From contig QPGA01000006.1 in the NCBI GenBank assembly GCA_003332265.1, positions 1 to 64,000 on the forward strand: a DNA stretch of 64,000 nt, read 5' to 3'. Each line of letters begins with the position of its first letter. The stretch's first letter is position 1. Source of the stretch: Candidatus Accumulibacter meliphilus (lineage in GTDB: Bacteria > Pseudomonadota > Gammaproteobacteria > Burkholderiales > Rhodocyclaceae). The notes under the pieces were generated by a model, which was given only the letters and a program-made list of their open reading frames with translations, was not told the origin of the DNA and did not search any database. Both the position numbers and the translations under genes were made by a program. Positions 62,448 to 64,000 of the stretch are shown piece by piece.

Positions 62448-63272
62448 TCAGTGATCTCCCCAGGAAATGAAATCGTACTGCCAAGTCAGGAGAATCAGGA
62501 TCCCGAAGGCAATGCGATACCAGGCGAAGATCGAAAAGTCGTGCGTGCTGATATAGCGAAGCAGCCCGCGCACGGCCCAGAAAGCCGAAATGAACGCAGC
62601 AACGAAGCCGACCACCCACATTCCGATATCGTCGACAGAGAGCAGCGCGCGCTCCTTGTAGAGCTGGTAGATGCTCGCGCCGATCAGGGTCGGCATGGCC
62701 AGGAAGAAGGAAAACTCGGTGGCGGCGCGGCGCGAAAGGCCGAACAGCAGGCCGCCAATGATCGTCGCCCCGGAGCGTGAAGTCCCCGGAATCAGCGCCA
62801 GCGCCTGCGCGAAACCGAGCTTGATCGCGTCGCCCAGGGACAGGTCGTCGATCGACTCGACGCGGATGCGATGCTCGCGGCGTTCGGCCCAGAGAATGAT
62901 CAGGCCACCAAGGATGAAGGCCGTCGCCACCACCGGCGCGTTGAACAGATAGGCCTTGATGGTCTTGCCGAACAGCAGTCCGATGGTCGCCAAAGGCAGG
63001 AAGGCAAGCACGATGTTGAGCGCGAAACGTTGCGCGCCGGGATCGCGGGGCAGGCCACGCAAGACCTGCATGATCTTGGCACGGAACTCCCAGCAGACGG
63101 CGAGCATCGCGCCGGACTGGATGACGATCTCGAACAGCTTGCCGCGCTCGTCGTTGAAATCGAGCAGGGCGCCAGCAAGAATGAGGTGGCCAGTCGACGA
63201 GACCGGCAGAAATTCGGTCACCCCTTCGACGATGCCGAGAATCAGGGCTTTCAGCAGCAGCAGCAGGTCCAC
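62448..63272 (-). CDS. uppP: Undecaprenyl-diphosphate phosphatase UppP (BacA)
   Basis: Recycles the C55 carrier lipid of cell-wall synthesis. The 274-residue membrane protein has the two catalytic motifs [22 protein letters not shown] and [18 protein letters not shown], with about eight membrane segments. ATG 63272 ([13 protein letters not shown]). Located upstream of yqiA, with ykgJ 34 bp before it on the same strand. Confidence 0.96.
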   Translation of the reverse strand: MDLLLLLKALILGIVEGVTEFLPVSSTGHLILAGALLDFNDERGKLFEIVIQSGAMLAVCWEFRAKIMQVLRGLPRDPGAQRFALNIVLAFLPLATIGLLFGKTIKAYLFNAPVVATAFILGGLIILWAERREHRIRVESIDDLSLGDAIKLGFAQALALIPGTSRSGATIIGGLLFGLSRRAATEFSFFLAMPTLIGASIYQLYKERALLSVDDIGMWVVGFVAAFISAFWAVRGLLRYISTHDFSIFAWYRIAFGILILLTWQYDFISWGDH

Positions 63273-63306
63273 GTGGCGCTTTCGACAAAAAGGCGCATTT
63301 TAGCAC

Positions 63307-63567
63307 TCACGGTCGCGTTGCCTGCTCCAGCACCGACAACCAGGCGATCGCCTGTTGCCGGTCGTCGCCGCACATTTCGTCGGATGGCTGCAAGCCGGCG
63401 CAAAATGCCGGTCGCTCGGGACGCCCCCACAAGCGACAACGCAGGTCCGTGCTCAAATTGACGCAGGGCTCGCCGGCGGCTTTCCCCTGCGCATGGCCGG
63501 GCATCGGCGTGGTGATCGAAGGTGCGATACAGCAGGCCCCACAGCCGGCACGGCAAGCACCAGGCAC
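63307..63567 (-). CDS. YkgJ-family cysteine-cluster protein
   Basis: An 86-residue protein of the YkgJ (CxxxCxxCC zinc/iron-chelating) family. Cysteines are in GACRAGCGACCIAPS, then GEPCVNLSTDLRCRLWGRPERPAFC and DEMCGDD. All are in family positions, including the RPERPAFC motif. The role is unknown, with metal binding inferred. GTG 63567 is the likely start. It lies 5 bp after the IclR gene end on the same strand. Confidence 0.88.
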   Translation of the reverse strand: MPGACRAGCGACCIAPSITTPMPGHAQGKAAGEPCVNLSTDLRCRLWGRPERPAFCAGLQPSDEMCGDDRQQAIAWLSVLEQATRP

Positions 63568-63572
63568 AGACG

Positions 63573-64000
63573 TCAGCGACTGACTTGCGGCGCAGCGTCG
63601 CCAGCGGCTGTGACTTGCTCACCTGCCGCGCCGTCGCTGCTGCCATAACCAAGACGCCTGGACAGCGTTGCCGCCGCTTCCCGCGTGCCCTGCGCAATCG
63701 AGCTGTCCAGCTCGACGTCAAAGCTGCCGACGACGCCCAGTGCAGTAAGCGCCGCCACCATCCGACCGGTGTGCCCGAAAACCGGCGCACTAACGCCGTT
63801 GATCCCCGGCGTCATGCTGCCCGCCGCACGCGACATGCCGTCACGGCGAATGTCTTCGAGTTGCGAGCTCAGCGCCGACATCACTTCCGCCGAGGTCTTT
63901 CCCGCAGCCTCGGCGGTGGCCTGCACTTCGGCATCGAGCATCTTTTTGAGATAAGGCGAACGGTAAAAAGCGGAAAAGGCCAGCCCGGTCGCCGAGGTCG
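63573..64000 (-). CDS. IclR-family transcriptional regulator, C-terminal part
   Basis: The gene enters from the right edge, and about 142 C-terminal residues are visible. TSATGLAFSAFYRSPYLKKM is the effector-domain start segment of IclR proteins (ATGxAFLA), and DIRRDGMSRAAGSMTPGINGVSAPVFGHTGRMVAALTALG is the typical ligand-domain pattern. The N-terminal helix-turn-helix lies outside the window. A C-terminal extension (DGAAGEQVTAAGDAAPQVSR) is low-complexity. The effector is unknown. Confidence 0.88.
   Translation of the reverse strand, partial: TSATGLAFSAFYRSPYLKKMLDAEVQATAEAAGKTSAEVMSALSSQLEDIRRDGMSRAAGSMTPGINGVSAPVFGHTGRMVAALTALGVVGSFDVELDSSIAQGTREAAATLSRRLGYGSSDGAAGEQVTAAGDAAPQVSR

Overview
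The window is dense, GC-rich proteobacterial chromosome with short intergenic gaps and almost no mobile DNA. Several neighbourhoods are typical of Betaproteobacteria: mraZ-rsmH, rsmI/yraN/diaA/dolP, a DUF3683 FAD/Fe-S oxidoreductase of about 1,290 residues, slt-NDUFA9-like-cca, engB facing cytochrome c4 with hemB next to it, and a VC_2705-type acetate symporter with its DUF4212 partner. Split heme d1 genes (nirJ-nirN) and many redox and cation transporters suggest a denitrifying Rhodocyclales member, perhaps close to Candidatus Accumulibacter. That assignment is inference from gene content; no rRNA or tRNA gene was seen.

Layout. 1-6.8 kb: start of the division cluster (rsmH partial, mraZ with its GTGGG operator), the RNase P RNA gene, DUF3025, a lipoprotein, pyrC, rsmI, and divergently yraN-diaA-dolP. 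6.8-17 kb: acetate symporter pair, TrkH, the giant FAD/Fe-S oxidoreductase and a Kef-type antiporter. 17-28 kb: ybdK, ilvA, cysK, a PatB-type C-S lyase, a folate cyclo-ligase, slt, two complex-I-associated proteins (NDUFA9-like and MidA/NDUFAF7-like) and cca. 28-34 kb: an unknown protein, a frameshifted pteridine reductase, ttcA, a degenerate cyclase/FHA protein, comF, bioB-bioC. 34-40 kb: ilvBN behind a Val-rich leader-peptide attenuator, an NhaP-type antiporter, a CBS protein, cytochrome c4, engB. 40-50 kb: two tandem repeats, a candidate small RNA, hemB, an acyltransferase, a PAS5-GGDEF-EAL protein, a pyrimidine nucleotidase apparently using CTG, argB, gluQRS, and a cardiolipin synthase preceded by an 11-copy hexanucleotide repeat. 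50-57 kb: nirJ-nirN under a Dnr/FNR-type box, a Lys-rich lipoprotein, DUF192, ubiC, rhlE with a long leader. 57-64 kb: a minus-strand run of LapA-like, mtgA, aroE, tonB, RNase II-like, yqiA, uppP, ykgJ and the end of an IclR regulator.

The observations most worth following are: (1) a family of about 125-bp palindrome-rich repeats, five copies, each bounded by TTA/TAA and each sitting on or beside the stop codon of a gene, in a fixed phase for three of them; (2) a complete ilvBN attenuator; (3) a candidate small RNA with a CCUCC loop between engB and hemB; (4) a detached nirJ-nirN pair under what looks like an NO/anoxia-responsive promoter; (5) a (GACTCC)11 tract just upstream of a cardiolipin synthase start. 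No CRISPR array, prophage or insertion sequence was seen.
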